A DNA stretch of 64,000 nt, taken from NCBI RefSeq assembly GCF_002127325.2, contig NC_035436.2, forward strand, positions 15,783,194 through 15,847,193, given 5' to 3'. The translations under genes and the position numbers were made by a program. Under the pieces are notes generated by a model, which was given only the letters and a program-made list of their open reading frames with translations, did no database searches and was not told where the DNA came from. This stretch comes from Helianthus annuus (lineage: Eukaryota; Streptophyta; Magnoliopsida; Asterales; Asteraceae). Positions 21,083 to 32,226 of this stretch are shown in pieces (within the stretch, counting starts at the first letter, position 1; each line of letters starts with the position of its first letter).

Positions 21083-21232
21083 ATGCTTTGTCGTTTGTCA
21101 GTAATCCGATAAATGAGTTGAAGCATTGTACTTTGTCGTTTGTCGATAATCTGATAAATGAGTTGAAGTACTATACTTTGTCGTTTGTCATTTTGATAAA
21201 TGAGTTGAAGTATTGCACTTGGTCATTCATTG
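21083..21232 (+). repeat. Imperfect tandem repeat of about 50 bp, 3 copies
   Basis: Units of the form CTTTGTCGTTTGTC ... GATAAATGAGTTGAAG follow each other downstream of the TATA box. They recur at 28853-29002 in the other LTR. Confidence 0.85.
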
Positions 21233-22072
21233 TAAGAATTGATCTCGGGAAGTTATCGTAACTGCTGTATTGATCACTAACTCTGTTTTGTGTGCATTAT
21301 TGTGAAATTAGGTTAACAGGGATAAAATCATATTCTGTCAGTACTAAATCTGCAATGTGAGTTATTCTTCTTTTATAAACTCTTTTCTCACAGTTTGTGA
21401 GTTGTTAACTGTTTTACAATACTCCAAATCATTTTTCAGAGTTATAATTACAGTGATTAAGTTTATGTAATCACCAAATTACAGCCGGTATGTGGGGTAT
21501 TCTGCACAGTATTACTATTATTTTAATCACATTAGGTGGGCGAGCCTAAAAGAAAGTGATATACGTCACTCATTGGGACAGCCAATGGTGATATGACCAC
21601 AGTCACAGAGCTGGTCTGTGACAAATACCTATTCTTGAATGTTGGTTGATAATAAACATATGTAAAAACTCTTAATACTGTAAATTATAACAAATGTGTC
21701 GATTTCAGTAAAATGAATGATTCACTCAGTATTTCCCAGCTGACAAAATCTTTTTCAAACATGTTTCAGGTGATCTGCTGTAAATCAGGAAAAAGTGCTG
21801 AGGAGCATTTCAAGCTTAAAATAGTGGCTCAATATAAAATAAATAAAGATATTTTGAAATAAGGATTTATCACTAAACTTATGTATTGTAAATTATCGGG
21901 GTTTTATCCCGAATTGTGAAATAAAAATAATCGGGAAAAGTTTTAGCTTTACAACGATCCTGATGTTTAAAAATTTCCGCTGCTAAACTCAATTAAACAA
22001 ATATCACGGGGTTTCTGTCCCGCGGCTCCGGAAACGGGTCAAACCGGGTCGGGGGCCGTGACAGAAACAAGG

Positions 22073-22084
22073 TGGTATCAGAGC
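22073..22084 (+). other. Primer-binding site of the gypsy chromovirus
   Basis: TGGTATCAGAGC, initiator-Met tRNA complement, nine bases after the LTR. Confidence 0.93.
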
Positions 22085-22190
22085 CACTGAGTTAAGCTAA
22101 TTAAGTATTTAACCGATACTTAATTTTCCTGATTACTACTATATGATTATGTGTTTATGTGCTTTTAACTGATTATTTGTTAGTTACAGT

Positions 22191-22514
22191 ATGGGTAAAC
22201 AAAAGTTACAAGATATCTATCTTAAATTAGATAGATCAATTTACGAAGAAGGAAATTCGTCTAAAACTAAATTTTCAAAGCTCCCTACAATTCCTGAAGA
22301 AGGAATATTTGTGCAAAAAGCGAATTATGAAAATCCGCTTTCTCCTAGAAAAAGGAGTATGATTATTAAGAAAAGTAAGGAGCAAATCAGAGAAAAGAAA
22401 ATTAAAAAGGAAACCTTGGAGTTACTTAAGAAATCACCTTGGGAAGATAAACTCGATGAAAAATGGGCAAATTTGTATATGCTAGCCACTGTGGCAGAAC
22501 ATGCAAATCTCTAA
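22191..22514 (+). CDS. Small basic ORF between primer site and gag
   Basis: A 107-codon frame from ATG 22191 (MGKQKLQDIYLKLDRSIYEE). It is rich in Lys and Glu, with a basic block SPRKRSMIIKKSKEQIREKK in the middle, and ends WANLYMLATVAEHANL. There is no zinc knuckle and no known gag motif. It lies on the element plus strand, 107 bases after the primer site, and would be read from the LTR transcript before gag. I do not recognise a family. It is intact in this copy even though gag-pol is not. It may be a real accessory ORF or the remnant of a captured sequence. Confidence 0.5.
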   Translation: MGKQKLQDIYLKLDRSIYEEGNSSKTKFSKLPTIPEEGIFVQKANYENPLSPRKRSMIIKKSKEQIREKKIKKETLELLKKSPWEDKLDEKWANLYMLATVAEHANL

Positions 22515-22686
22515 AGATGCCCTAAAATTCACAAGCAATACTTCTCAATAAGTAAATAAATAAAAGTGAAATAAATTTGAGTGTGTTTCCTGTATTTTGT
22601 ACAAATAGTGTGCAATAAAACTTCTGTGTTTATTTGTTAAACTTTGTTCCAAAATTTTAACTTGATATTTTGTGCATTTTGCATAT

Positions 22687-23496
22687 ATGCTACACAGCAT
22701 GAACGAGATATCTGAAGCTTTTCAGAACCTCAATCTGTACCCAGTAAATATCGAAGTTTCTCATGAATTTACGGGATACTTTGCTGATGTGGACCAACCT
22801 GTAAAATTCCCTACTCCACCAGTGACCAAACCAAAAAGAAGGCCAAAGAAAAATTATGTTTGGGGAAGCCGTATACGTAAGAAAAAGTCAGTTACAAAAC
22901 CTCCTAGAACTAGTAAACCTTTAGACAAAGGAAAAGCGATTATAATCCAGGAAAACCCTAATCAGCAAGAAAAAGAAACTGAAGCCCATGCTGAGTTTAG
23001 GCAAATGGAGGAACCGTTTGATCAGTATTCTCAGGAAATAGAAATAGAAATAGGGCAAGGTGCTAACCCAACTCAGGTAGAAGTGGGAGAGAGTTCTAAC
23101 CAAAACAAGAGAGTTACTTTTAAGGATCAGATAGATATTTTACTAGAAAAATGTGAAACTATGCAACCTGCCAACACCGGTATCTTTACCTATCCTATCG
23201 AAAACCCAATTCCTATGAACTTTACACCAACAATCCCTGAACCAATAGTCCATGATCAACCTGTAGAAATGGAAGAGTGGTGGACAAATGATTGGCAATT
23301 CCAAAATATTGTCAATAGCCCTTACTCGTGTCTTCCACAATTCGACCCAGAACCCCTACCCAATCCACCAATGAGTAATGAAAATTTGGCTGAACTTCGC
23401 CATTTCGGTGAAGAGTTGATGGATGCAGGGAATAGAATTAGGGAGATAGGGGGACAGATTGCCTGGAAGTATGACGAGAGGGAACTCCGTTTCTAG
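22687..23496 (+). CDS. Second pre-gag ORF, Pro/Glu-rich, unknown function
   Basis: Frame from the first ATG at 22687 to TAG 23494-23496, about 269 residues. The N-terminal part has a basic segment KPKRRPKKNYVWGSRIRKKK that could be a nuclear localisation signal. The middle is acidic and Gln-rich; the C-terminal part contains WWTNDWQFQNIV and a helical stretch ELRHFGEELMDAGNRIREIG. No protease, polymerase or zinc motif is visible. It sits between the primer site and gag, in the same orientation. An accessory or gag-related protein of this element family is the simplest reading. The function is unknown. Confidence 0.5.
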   Translation: MLHSMNEISEAFQNLNLYPVNIEVSHEFTGYFADVDQPVKFPTPPVTKPKRRPKKNYVWGSRIRKKKSVTKPPRTSKPLDKGKAIIIQENPNQQEKETEAHAEFRQMEEPFDQYSQEIEIEIGQGANPTQVEVGESSNQNKRVTFKDQIDILLEKCETMQPANTGIFTYPIENPIPMNFTPTIPEPIVHDQPVEMEEWWTNDWQFQNIVNSPYSCLPQFDPEPLPNPPMSNENLAELRHFGEELMDAGNRIREIGGQIAWKYDERELRF

Positions 23497-23729
23497 AATA
23501 ACAAGTAGGAGAGTGGTGAAACTATCTTTGTATAATAGTAAAAGTAAATAGTAAAACCAGTTGTAACATAACGAATAAAACGTTGTAAAATATAGGTGTG
23601 TATTGATGCATACTATACTAATATAAAATGGAATCGAGAAATCGATAATTTTGACTTTATGCGTTATAAATTGTTCAATTATCTGAATAAATTGTTAATT
23701 GCTAATTGTTCATAATAAATTATCATCAG

Positions 23730-24758
23730 ATGGCAAATAACGATAACGAACCAGTAAATGAAGTTAATCAATCGGAGAAACACCCAGAAGATCAATATAT
23801 GACCAAACAAGATATTGAAAATATGGTTGCCCAAGGGATAGCCAACGCAATTCCAATGTTCGTTGCTGCTATGAAAAATCCAAACGATCCACAACATATC
23901 ATTCCTAGTAAACATACTATTGAAGATAATTTCAGTAACAGTATAAACGGGGGCAATGATCACATAAATCATGACAATGAATCTCAGCACACGCAGCATC
24001 CTAAAAAGCGAAAAACTGCAACACCTGGTTGCACTTTCAAAGAATTTCTTGCTTGTAAACCCGCTGAATTTGCAGGCAATGAAGGAGCAACTGCAACGCT
24101 GCGATGGTTAGAGAAAACCGAAGCAGTAATTGCAATAAGTAAATGTGCTAAAGAAGATCAAGTCATGTATGCCTCAAACCTGTTTAAAGAAGGAGCACTA
24201 GAATGGTGGAACACAGTGCTGCAGGCAAAAGGCAGACGAGTAGCTTATGCTATGACTTGGGACGAATTTGAAAATCTTATCGAAAGAAAATTCTGTCCTG
24301 AGTATGAGAAGGAAAAAATGGCAAATAAGTTCCTAAATCATCGAATGACCGGGATAGATTGTCGTGGTTATACTTCGACATTCTTCGAATATGCGAGAGT
24401 GGTACCTAACCTGGCTTCGCCAGAACCAGTACTCATTTCCCGGTATATTTGGGGATTAATTAGCGAAATTCACAATATCGTTAAGGCTGCAAGACCTCGC
24501 ACTATTGACGATGCGGTCGAATTAGCTAACACTTTAACTGATGAGCTGATACGCACACGAGATGAAGATAGGAAGAAGGAATTAGCTCAGAAAATTACCC
24601 AAGGATTCAAAATGGGTAATAGTAGTAATTTCAAGAAAAGAGGAACAGGGCAATCTTCAACTGTGCCATTCTGCAAATTTTGCAAAAAGAGACATTTTGG
24701 AAAATGTAATAGAATTTGCAATTTTTGCAAAACAACCGGACATCGGGAAGAAAACTGA
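23730..24758 (+). pseudogene. Gypsy chromovirus gag
   Basis: ATG at 23730 (MANNDNEPVNEVNQ). The retrotransposon gag domain is clear: FLACKPAEFAGNEGATATLRWLEKTE (24030-24125) and WNTVLQAKG ... TWDEFENLIERKFCP (24200-24300). Two Cys-rich segments follow (CKFCKKRHFGKCNRICNFC). A TGA at 24756-24758 stops the frame, but the same frame goes on at once with a canonical zinc knuckle [14 protein letters not shown] (24785-24825) and pol. The stop therefore splits what looks like one gag-pol frame inside its nucleocapsid region. Confidence 0.9.
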
Positions 24759-27731
24759 AGAAAGAAATCCATAATTTGTTACAATTGTGGAGAAACTGGA
24801 CATATCAAACCAGAATGTCCTAAGTTAATCAACCCAGCAGACAACAAACCCAAGGCAGCTGAAGGAACTACTAAGAAGAATGTTAGAGCATTTCAGCTAA
24901 CTACTCAAGAAGCAGAACTTATTCCGGATGTGATCGCCGGTACGTTTTTAGTTCACAACGTCTATGCCAAAGTATTACTTGACTCTGGTGCAAACCAAAG
25001 TTTTATAAATACTTCATTCTGTCAAGCTCTTAAGTTACCATTAACTACCGTTAGGCAGATCTTTACAGTCGAAACTGCAGATGGGAAATCCATGGAAATT
25101 AACCAGGTTTTGCAAAAAGTAGAAATAGAACTCTCAGGTCATAAATTTGTTGCAAACCTATTGCCTATGAAATTAGCCGAGTTTGATGTTGTGTTAGGAA
25201 TGGATTGGTTAATAGCCAACCATGCTCAAATCATATGTGATAAGAACTCTATAGAAATTCGAGCACCTAATGGACAGGTAATTAAGATTGCAGGAGATAA
25301 ACCTCGGAAACCAGTAAAGTTCATATCAGTAATGAAAGTTGCTAATTATGAACGGAACCAAGGAATAGTATATATGATTTTAGTAATCATTTGTACTAAA
25401 GGCAAAGAACTCAAGGAAATTCCTGTAGTCTCAGAGTACCCAGATGTATTTCCGGAAGATTTACCTGGGTTACCACCAGACAGAGAGGTAGAATTTAGGA
25501 TTCATCTAATCCCAGGAACTACACCGATAGCCAAGGCACCCTATCGATTAGCTCCTACCGAAATGCTAGAATTGAAAAAGCAATTAGATGAATTACTAAG
25601 CAAAGGATTTATACAACCTAGTTCATCCCCTTGGGGTGCACCAGTGTTGTTTATGAAAAAGAAAGATGGATCAATGAGAATGTGTATTGATTATAGAGAA
25701 TTAAATAAGGTTACAATTAAGAATCGATACCCATTACCTGGGATTGATGATCTTTTCGATCAATTACAAGGAGCTAGGTATTTCTCTAAGATAGATTTAA
25801 GATCTGGATACCATCAGTTGAAAGTTCAAGAGGAAGACATACCTAAAACTGCTTTCAGAACTAGGTATGGTCATTATGAGTTTACAGTCATGCCCTTCGG
25901 ATTAACCAATGCCCCAGCTGCATTCATGGACATGATGAACCGAGTTTGTAAACCATATTTGGATAAATTTGTGATCGTGTTCATTGACGATATACTCATT
26001 TATTCCAAAAGTCAAGTCGAGCATTGTCAGCACTTACATGTACTCTTAACTTTGTTAAGAAAAGAAAAGTTGTACGCTAAATTCTCAAAGTATGAATTTT
26101 GGTTAAAAGAAGTGCAATTCTTAGGCCACATGGTAAATCATGAAGGTATTCATGTAGATCCTGCTAAGATAGAAGCAATTACCAACTGGAAGGTTCCACA
26201 AACTGCAATGGAAATTAGAAGTTTTATAGGTTTAGCCGATTATTATAGACGGTTTATTAAGGATTTTTCCAAGATAGCTGTACCATTAACTAAGCTAACC
26301 TGTAAAGCCACTAAGTTTGAGTGGGGACCAAAACAAGAAGAAGCTTTTAGAATCTTAAAGCAGAGATTAACCAATGCGCCAATCTTAGCCTTACCAGAAG
26401 GAACAGAAGATTTTGAAGTATATTGCGATGCTTCAAAACCGGGATACGGATGTGTGTTAATGCAACGCAAGAAGGTAATTGCGTATGCCTCCAGACAATT
26501 GAAAAAGCACGAAGAAAACTATACGACTCATGATTTAGAACTAGGAGCTATAGTTTTTGCCCTTAAGATTTGGAGACATTATCTGTATGGAAGTAAATTT
26601 ACTGTTTATACAGATCATAAGAGTTTAAGGTATATATTTGGGCAAAAAGAGTTAAACATGAGGCAAAGAAGATGGATGGAAGTCTTGAGTGATTACGACT
26701 GTGATATTCAATATCACGAAGGAAAAGCTAACGTAGTAGCAGATGCCTTAAGTCGTAAGTATCATGAAAAACAAAGGCGAGTTCGTGCTCTTAGAATAAA
26801 TTTACAAGTAAATTTAAGGGAACAAGTGAAGGAAATCCAGAAAACGGCAATCAAGGACGATGCCGAAGGAATGAAAGGTTACCTAAAAGAATTGGAACAA
26901 GGAAATGATGGAATTTGGAAATTCCACAAAAGCAGAATTTGGGTACCTAAACAAGGAAATTTAAGATCGAAAATTTTAGAAGAAGCTCATAAATCTAGGT
27001 ATACCATACACCCAGGAAATAATAAGATGTACCAAGATTTAAAGAAGAATTTCTGGCGAATAGGAATGAAAAAGGATATAGCTGAATATGTATCTAAGTG
27101 TTTAACTTGTTCACAAGTTAAAGCCGAACACCAGAAACCCTCAGGCTTACTGCAACAGTTAGAAATGCCTGTATGGAAATGGGAACTCATAACAATGGAC
27201 TTTGTTACTAAGTTACCCAAAACCAGAAAAGGTCATGATGCAATTTGGGTAATCGTGGACCGATTAACCAAATCAGCTCATTTTCTGCCAATAAAGGAAA
27301 CCTTTAGCATGGAAAAATTAGCCAAGCTATATGTGGATGAAATAGTATCCTTACATGGAGTCCCGCTCTCCATTGTATCGGATAGAGATAGTCGTTTCAC
27401 TTCCCGATTTTGGACAAGTTTCCAAGAATCAATGGGAACCCGACTCAATCTAAGTACCGCATATCATCCACAGACTGACGGACAAAGTGAAAGGACAATC
27501 CAAACTCTAGAAGACATGCTCCGAGCATGTGTAATTGACTTTGGAGGTAATTGGGATAACCATTTACCACTAATTGAATTCTCCTATAATAATAGTTATC
27601 ATTCAAGTATTGAAGCCGCTCCATTCGAGGCACTGTATGGACGCAAGTGCAGAACACCTATATGTTGGGCAGAAATAGGAGAAATCAATTATCAGGTCCA
27701 GAAATTGTGCAAGAAACTACAGACAAGATAA
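24759..27731 (+). pseudogene. Gypsy chromovirus protease, reverse transcriptase, RNase H and integrase
   Basis: In frame with gag. Order: zinc knuckle (24785-24825), protease [12 protein letters not shown] (near 24975), reverse transcriptase ([19 protein letters not shown] near 25685, [13 protein letters not shown] near 25790, catalytic FIDDILIY near 25980), RNase H (EVYCDASK near 26416, YTDHKSLRY near 26605), integrase zinc domain ([11 protein letters not shown] ... CLTC, 26990-27115) and catalytic core (TMDFVTKLP near 27196, SDRDSRF near 27379, [11 protein letters not shown] near 27472). All catalytic residues are present. A one-base shift in an A-run near 27683 diverts the frame, which stops at 27729-27731. 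Confidence 0.93.
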
Positions 27732-28234
27732 CTCAAATTAAGGAAAGATTGAAAACAGCCAGAGATCGCCAGAAAAGCTATGCAGACAATCGTCGCAAAC
27801 CACTCGAATTCCAAATAGGAGACAAAGTACTTTTGAAAGTATCTCCTTGGAAAGGAGTTGTAAGATTCGGTAAGAAAGGAAAACTGAGTCCCCGATATGT
27901 TGGACCATTTCCAGTGATTCAACGAATCGGACCAGTTGCTTATCGATTACAATTACCAGAAGAACTAGCTGGAGTACATGATGTATTTCATGTATCCAAT
28001 CTCAAGAAATGTTTATCAGATAAATCTTTGGTAGTACCTCTTCAAGACATAGAGGTAAATGAGAAACTGAAATTCATAGAAAAACCTTTACAAATAGAAT
28101 ACCGAAAAGTCAAATTCCTCAAACACAAACAACTTGTACTGGTGAAAGTCAAATGGAATTCCAAGAGAGGACCAGAATACACTTGGGAACTGGAGTCAGA
28201 AATGAAGCGCAAATATCCTTATCTATTCCAGTGA
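27684..28234 (+). pseudogene. Gypsy integrase C-terminus and chromodomain-like tail
   Basis: The shifted frame continues the integrase C-terminus with the motif [20 protein letters not shown] and [10 protein letters not shown], then [21 protein letters not shown], and a final module [14 protein letters not shown] ... [18 protein letters not shown]. This tail is the chromodomain type of Tekay/Del chromoviruses, thought to guide insertion to particular chromatin. The stop is at 28232-28234. Confidence 0.88.
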
Positions 28235-28257
28235 ATCTCGAGGACGAGATTTTTCCT

Positions 28258-28270
28258 AAGGTGGGGAGGA
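28258..28270 (+). other. Polypurine tract of the gypsy chromovirus
   Basis: AAGGTGGGGAGGA directly before the 3' LTR. Confidence 0.9.
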
Positions 28271-29833
28271 TGTAACAACTCTCACTAAAATTAATAAATT
28301 AAGATTGATAATTAGTCAATAAGAAAACCCTAATTAAGACACCCAAGTGATTTGGCACTAACCCTGAAATTTCCGGAATAATCGGAATCAGGATCAGGGC
28401 CCCTAAAACTCAGGGGGGTTAAACCCTAATTGATATTTATCTTAAAATACGCGTTGTAAAATTCTGAATTTCGAATTTGAGTGAGTTACTTAGCCTACAC
28501 CACTGAGAAGGCTAGTCTACAAGCCTAAACGCATTCCTTACGGACCGTAAGGATTAGCGCTTACGGACCGTAAGCTAACCAGGTCCCTTACGGACCGTAA
28601 AGGTCAAGCCATACGGTCCGTATGTGAGTCGATTTTTGCACTATAAATAGCCGACATTGGCAGTCGACTATTGATGTTCACAGTTCATTCACAATCGTTC
28701 TGTACATCGAGTTCGAGCAATTATATCACAATTAACACACACCACACACACGAGGTGCTGCCGCGAAACAGGGTAATTACTCGATCGCTATTACGATTCA
28801 TTTCCGGGATCAATATATCCAAGGAATGTCTAAGTGCCGCCCACATTGGGCTATGCTTTGTCGTTTGTCGGTAATCCGATAAATGAGTTGAAGCATTGTA
28901 GTTTGTCGTTTGTCGATAATCTGATAAATGAGTTGAAGTACTATACTTTGTCGTTTGTCATTTTGATAAATGAGTTGAAGTATTGCACTTGGTCATTCAT
29001 TGTAAGAATTGATCTCGGGAAGTTATCGTAACTGCTGTATTGATCACTAACTCTGTTTTGTGTGCATTATTGTGAAATTAGGTTAACATGGATAAAATCA
29101 TATTCTGTCAGTACTAAATCTGCAATGTGAGTTATTCTTCTTTTATAAACTCTTTTCTCACAGTTTGTGAGTTGTTAACTGTTTTACAATACTCCAAATC
29201 ATTTTTCAGAGTTATAATTACAGTGATTAAGTTTATGTAATCACCAAATTACAGCCGGTATGTGGGGTATTCTGCACAGTATTACTATTATTTTAATCAC
29301 ATTAGGTGGGCGAGCCTAAAAGAAAGTGATATACGTCACTCATTGGGACAGCCAATGGTGATATGACCACAGTCACAGAGCTGGTCTGTGACAAATACCT
29401 ATTCTTGAATGTTGGTTGATAATAAACATATGTAAAAACTCTTAATACTGTAAATTATAACAAATGTGTCGTTTTCAGTAAAATGAATGATTCACTCAGT
29501 ATTTCCCCGCTGACAAAATCTTTTTCAAACATGTTTCAGGTGATCTACTGTAAATCAGGAAAAAGTGCTGAGGAGCATTTCAAGCTTAAAATAGTGGCTC
29601 AATATAAAATAAATAAAGATATTTTGAAATAAGGATTTATCACTAAACTTATGTATTGTAAATTATCGGGGTTTTATCCCGAATTGTGAAATAAAAATAA
29701 TCAGGAAAAGTTTTAGCTTTACAACGATCCTGATGTTTAAAAATTTCCGCTGCTAAACTCAATTAAACAAATATCACGGGGTTTCTGTCCCGCGGTTCCG
29801 GAAACGGGTCAAACCGAGTCGGGGGCCGTGACA
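28271..29833 (+). repeat. 3' LTR of the gypsy chromovirus
   Basis: 1563 bp, collinear with the 5' copy, followed by the target duplication GACTG. Includes the palindrome block and TATA box at 28642-28649. Confidence 0.97.
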
Positions 29834-31082
29834 GACTGTGCCTGAGCTACATGGTATGCTCAAAACGGCCGAGGTGAACATTCCACATAAAACCAACCAA
29901 GTTCTGATGGTCAAGTCTGGTGGTGTTAAGAAGCCCAACAACAAGAAAAGGGCTCATAATAGCAAAGGCAAGAAAATGGCTGCTGTTGCTGCCAAATCTG
30001 CCACCAACAACAAACAGGTTGCTAAACCACCCCCTCCTCAGGAGCGTCAGTGCTTTGAATGCAACCAAATGGGGCACTAGAAAAGGAACTGCCCGCAGTA
30101 TCTAGCCAAGCTGAAGGCGAACAAGGCCAATAACATTGGCACTTCTTTAGGTATTCTCATTTATGTTATTGAGGTTTTTACTGTCTCTAGCAACACATGG
30201 GTATTTGATACCAGGTGTGGTTACCACATCACTAATGTTTTGCAGGAGCCTGAAAAGTGGAGGAAGCTGAAACAAGGCGACATGGAACTCATCGTGGGTG
30301 ATGGGAAAAGAGTACCCGTTCTTGCAACCGGCACATTTCATTTTTCATGTCATTCTGGCCTTGTAGTTAATTTAAACAATTGTTTGTTTGCACCTGGTAT
30401 AACCAGAAACATTATTTCAGTTTCCCTTTTGTTTGAACAAGGTTTCAAGTACGTTTTTAATGGTATTTCTATTTCTGCCTACTTGAATGATGTCTTTTAT
30501 TTTGAGGCTAAACCTCGAAACGGTATTTATGAGATTGATGTTCAAACATGTAATAACATATATCATCTTTCTAAGCGTAACAAAGTTGGTATTAATGAAA
30601 CCTTTCTATGGCATTGTAGACTTGGCCACATAAGTAAGGCACGCATAAAATGGCTCCAATCCGAGGGGATTCTTGAATCCACTGGACATGACTCCTTTAA
30701 TGATTGCGAATTTTGCTTAGCTGGCAAACTCACAAAGCGTCGCTTCACTGGTGTTGGTGAACGGGCTAATGGTTTGCTAGGACTCATTCACACTGATGTA
30801 TGTGGCCCTTTCAGAACCATGACAAGAAACCATGAAAGATACTTCGTTACTTTCATCGACGATTATAGTCGATATGCTTATGTCTATCTTATGAAGCATA
30901 AGCATGAAACTTTTGAAAAGTTCAAAGAGTTTCAAAACGAAGTAGAAAACCAACTTACTAGAAAGATAAAAAGTACTTCGATCAGATCGAGGTGGCGAAT
31001 ACCTCAGCTTAGAGTTCCTCAATCATCTCAAAGAGTGTGGAATAATTTCAGAACCCACTCCACCTGGCACACCCCAACTTAA
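29834..31082 (+). pseudogene. Copia C gag 3' part, protease and integrase
   Basis: Gag resumes after the gypsy element (PELHGMLKTAEVNI). A Lys-rich linker leads to a zinc knuckle CFECNQMGH near 30053-30077, where a TAG (30078-30080) replaces the next residue; the frame goes on (KRNCPQY). The protease motif reads WVFDTRCGYHI (about 30195-30225): the glycine of the catalytic Asp-Thr-Gly is Arg. The zinc domain of integrase (WHCRLGHIS ... CEFC) and the first catalytic Asp (IHTDVCGPF near 30788) follow. Near 30960-30978 the frame shifts, so the second catalytic Asp (SDRGGEY) lies in another frame, and this one stops at 31080-31082. Confidence 0.9.
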
Positions 31083-32226
31083 TGGCGTGAGCGAGAGGAG
31101 AAATCGAACCCTACTTAATATGGTTCGATCAATGATGTGTAGAACTAACTTGCCTCACTCCTTTTGGGGTCATGCTCTTATGACTGCCGCCCGCATTGTT
31201 AATCTGGCTCTGACTAAAAAGGTAAACAAAACCCCATATGAGATATGGCATGGGCGTAAACCCGATTTGGAATACCTAAAAGTATGGGGATGTGATGCAT
31301 ACATCACAAATGAAGCTGATGATAAGCTCGATCCTCGAGGCGAAAAGGTTGTTTTCGTCGGATACTATAAAAGAAGCGGATATTATTTCTACCATCCTGA
31401 TGCAAATGTTATTTCCATCAAAAGGAAGGGGCACTTTCTCGAGGAAGAACTTCTTAATCGAGGAATAGGAGATAATGTGGTTGATCTTAAAGAAATTCGA
31501 GAACCAACAACAACCGCTGATGAAGTTGGAACGTCTGAACAACAAGAAATTGTTGCTGATGAATCAGACATGAACACAGGCGTTCGCAGAAGTAGCAGGA
31601 CTCGTAAAGAACCTGACAGATACCTTTGGCATCTCGAAGGTGCTGAAGTCTTGGTAGTAGATGAGTCTAATGACGAACCTACTAACTACAAATCTGCTAT
31701 CTCAGATCCTGAATCTGCGAAATGGCTGGAAGCCATGAACGCTGAGATGCAATCTATGCGTGATAATCAAGTCTGGGACTTGGTTGAGCTACCCCCCGAA
31801 TCTCGGGCAGTAGAGAGCAAATGGGTTTTCAAGAGAAAAACCGATATGCATGGAAATGTACACACCTTTAAAGCACGACTAGTTGCGAAGGGTTTCACTC
31901 AAACTCAGGGTATTGACTATGATGAAACCTTCTCGCCCGTTGCTATGATCAAATCGATCAGGATATTGCTTGCCATAGCCGCGTACTATGACTACGAGAT
32001 ATGGCAAATGGATGTCAAAACCGCTTTTCTTAATGGGCATCTCTCTGAAGATGTCTATATGGTTCAGCCAGACGGTTTTGTTGATCCAAAATATCCTAAT
32101 AGGGTGTGCAAGCTGAATAAGTCCATTTATGGACTCAAGCAGGCGTCTCGTAGCTGGAATCTTCGTTTTGACCAAAAGATCAAAGAGTTTGGTTTTGTAA
32201 AAAATGAAGATGAGCCTTGTGTTTAA
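30979..32226 (+). pseudogene. Copia C integrase C-terminus and reverse transcriptase (first part)
   Basis: The frame after the shift holds the second catalytic Asp of integrase, the Glu region (NGVSERRNRTLLNMV near 31082-31120), the integrase C-terminal part (SFWGHALMTAARIVNLAL, VWGCDAYI), then reverse transcriptase: SKWVFKRKTDMHGNVHTFKARL (31818-31880), QMDVKTAFLNGHL (near 32006) and YGLKQASRSWN (near 32128). TAA at 32224-32226 stops it just before the catalytic YVDD, which lies in the same frame beyond the stop. Confidence 0.9.

Larger units (their letters stand above)
20501..22063 (+). repeat. 5' LTR of the gypsy chromovirus
   Basis: TGTAACAACTC...CCGTGACA. Contains four TACGGACCGTA-type palindromes, a TATA box (20872-20879) and a repeat of about 50 bp downstream. 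Confidence 0.97.
20501..29833 (+). mobile_element. Ty3/gypsy chromovirus (Tekay/Del-like) nested in copia C
   Basis: LTRs of 1563 bp each (20501-22063, 28271-29833) with TGTAACA...GTGACA ends and a perfect 5-bp target duplication GACTG (20496-20500, 29834-29838). Inside are an initiator-Met primer site, two extra ORFs, gag, protease, reverse transcriptase, RNase H, integrase, a C-terminal chromodomain-like tail and a polypurine tract. Integrase lies after RNase H, which is gypsy order. About 15 LTR differences by eye (around 1 percent), a little less than in the host copia, which fits the nesting order. Confidence 0.97.
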
